A stretch of DNA of 13,381 nucleotides, taken from assembly GCA_034006965.1 (NCBI GenBank), contig JAVERU010000085.1, positions 1 to 13,381 on the forward strand, read 5' to 3'. The translations under genes were made by a program, and so were the position numbers. Shown here one piece after another: positions 13,075-13,381 of the stretch (positions are counted from its first letter, which is position 1; each line of letters begins with the position of its first letter). This stretch comes from Perlabentimonas sp034006965 (GTDB taxonomy: Bacteria > Bacteroidota > Bacteroidia > Bacteroidales > Tenuifilaceae). A model generated the notes under the pieces. That model made no database searches, was not told the origin of the DNA, and worked only from the letters and a program-made list of their open reading frames with translations.

Positions 13075-13381
13075 ATGGAAGTAGCCATTATTAGCGGCAA
13101 AGGAGGAACCGGGAAAAGTAGCATTAGCGCAGCGTTTGCAACGCTGTCGGAGCAAGTGTTACTAGCCGATTGCGATGTGGATGCTGCAAACCTATATATC
13201 ATATTTAATCCAACGCATAGCGAGGAGCAGGTGTACATTGCAGGCCAAAAGGCTGTTATCAATTACGAAAAGTGTACCAGCTGTGGTTTGTGTATGGATT
13301 ACTGCCGTTTCGATGCCATAACCAATATAAACGGACGGATTGAGATTTCCGAAACATCATGCGATGGTTGCCAGCTATGCT
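13075..13381 (+). CDS. MinD/Mrp-type ATPase with ferredoxin insert, copy 2, cut by the window edge
   Basis: The first 102 residues are visible. The start is MEVAIISGKGGTGKSS, with the deviant Walker A at 8-15. LLADCDVDAANL follows near 29-40, corresponding to the IDCDAEEPN segment of copy 1. The first [4Fe-4S] pattern is Cys67/70/73/77, and the second begins at Cys96/99/102, where the sequence ends. An AAGGA site (13061-13065) precedes the ATG at 13075. It is a diverged paralogue of the ATPase at 11983, shorter before the Walker A motif. Paired paralogues of this type are the norm in orange-protein gene sets and probably form a heterodimer. The gap from 12862 to 13074 contains the REP-like element, so the second ATPase may have its own promoter; none is obvious. 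Confidence 0.93.
   Translation, partial: MEVAIISGKGGTGKSSISAAFATLSEQVLLADCDVDAANLYIIFNPTHSEEQVYIAGQKAVINYEKCTSCGLCMDYCRFDAITNINGRIEISETSCDGCQLC

Noticed and set aside
8439..13381. Nitrogen-fixation gene cluster
   Set aside because: NifX-like domains are present, but there is no nifH, nifD, nifK, nifE, nifN or nifB in the window, and the ATPases are MinD/Mrp type with ferredoxin inserts, not NifH.

Overview
The window looks like an anaerobic member of the Bacteroidota (Bacteroidales/Marinilabiliales-like). Several genes are preceded by the TAnnTTTG -7 promoter element typical of that phylum. Most starts lack a Shine-Dalgarno sequence. The lipoproteins carry a Cys followed by acidic residues, and the protein families (DUF4465, PorT-like barrel, two-domain NAD synthase, Crp/Fnr) fit the same group. 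No species can be named from the sequence alone.

Left part (1-1230, minus strand): a cobalamin riboswitch with its own -7 element leads into a DUF4465 lipoprotein and then a second lipoprotein cut by the window edge. This is probably a B12-responsive surface uptake operon. Middle part (1500-8350): ordinary housekeeping and accessory genes. These are formate-tetrahydrofolate ligase (fhs), an outer-membrane beta-barrel protein, a six-helix membrane protein overlapping glutamine-dependent NAD synthase (nadE), a Crp/Fnr-type regulator convergent with a small DMT/DUF486 membrane protein, and a SAM methyltransferase. Three clear intrinsic terminators separate these units.

Right part (8380-13381, plus strand): the most interesting region. 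A DUF134 regulator with a near-consensus promoter and an overlapping inverted repeat heads a cluster. The cluster holds a NifX/MTH1175-like protein, two DUF5320 small Gly/Arg-rich proteins, a second NifX-like protein with a His/Cys tail, a DUF89 phosphatase-like protein, a CGGC-domain protein, and two MinD/Mrp-type ATPases each carrying a two-cluster ferredoxin insert (the second cut by the edge). There are no nifHDK or nifB genes. The closest known arrangement I can name is the anaerobe-specific orange protein (ORP) complex of Desulfovibrio, where a MTH1175-like protein binds a Mo-Cu sulfide cluster and works with paired ferredoxin-MinD ATPases. This window would be a Bacteroidota version, with DUF134 in place of the sigma-54 regulator and with DUF89, CGGC and DUF5320 proteins added. 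My inference is a system for assembling or carrying a metal-sulfur cluster; its product is unknown.

This cluster is also loaded with small repeats. The first DUF5320 gene is bracketed by inverted arrays of an octamer and by TCAA repeats and small hairpins. A 156-bp palindromic REP/MITE-like element sits between the two ATPase genes.
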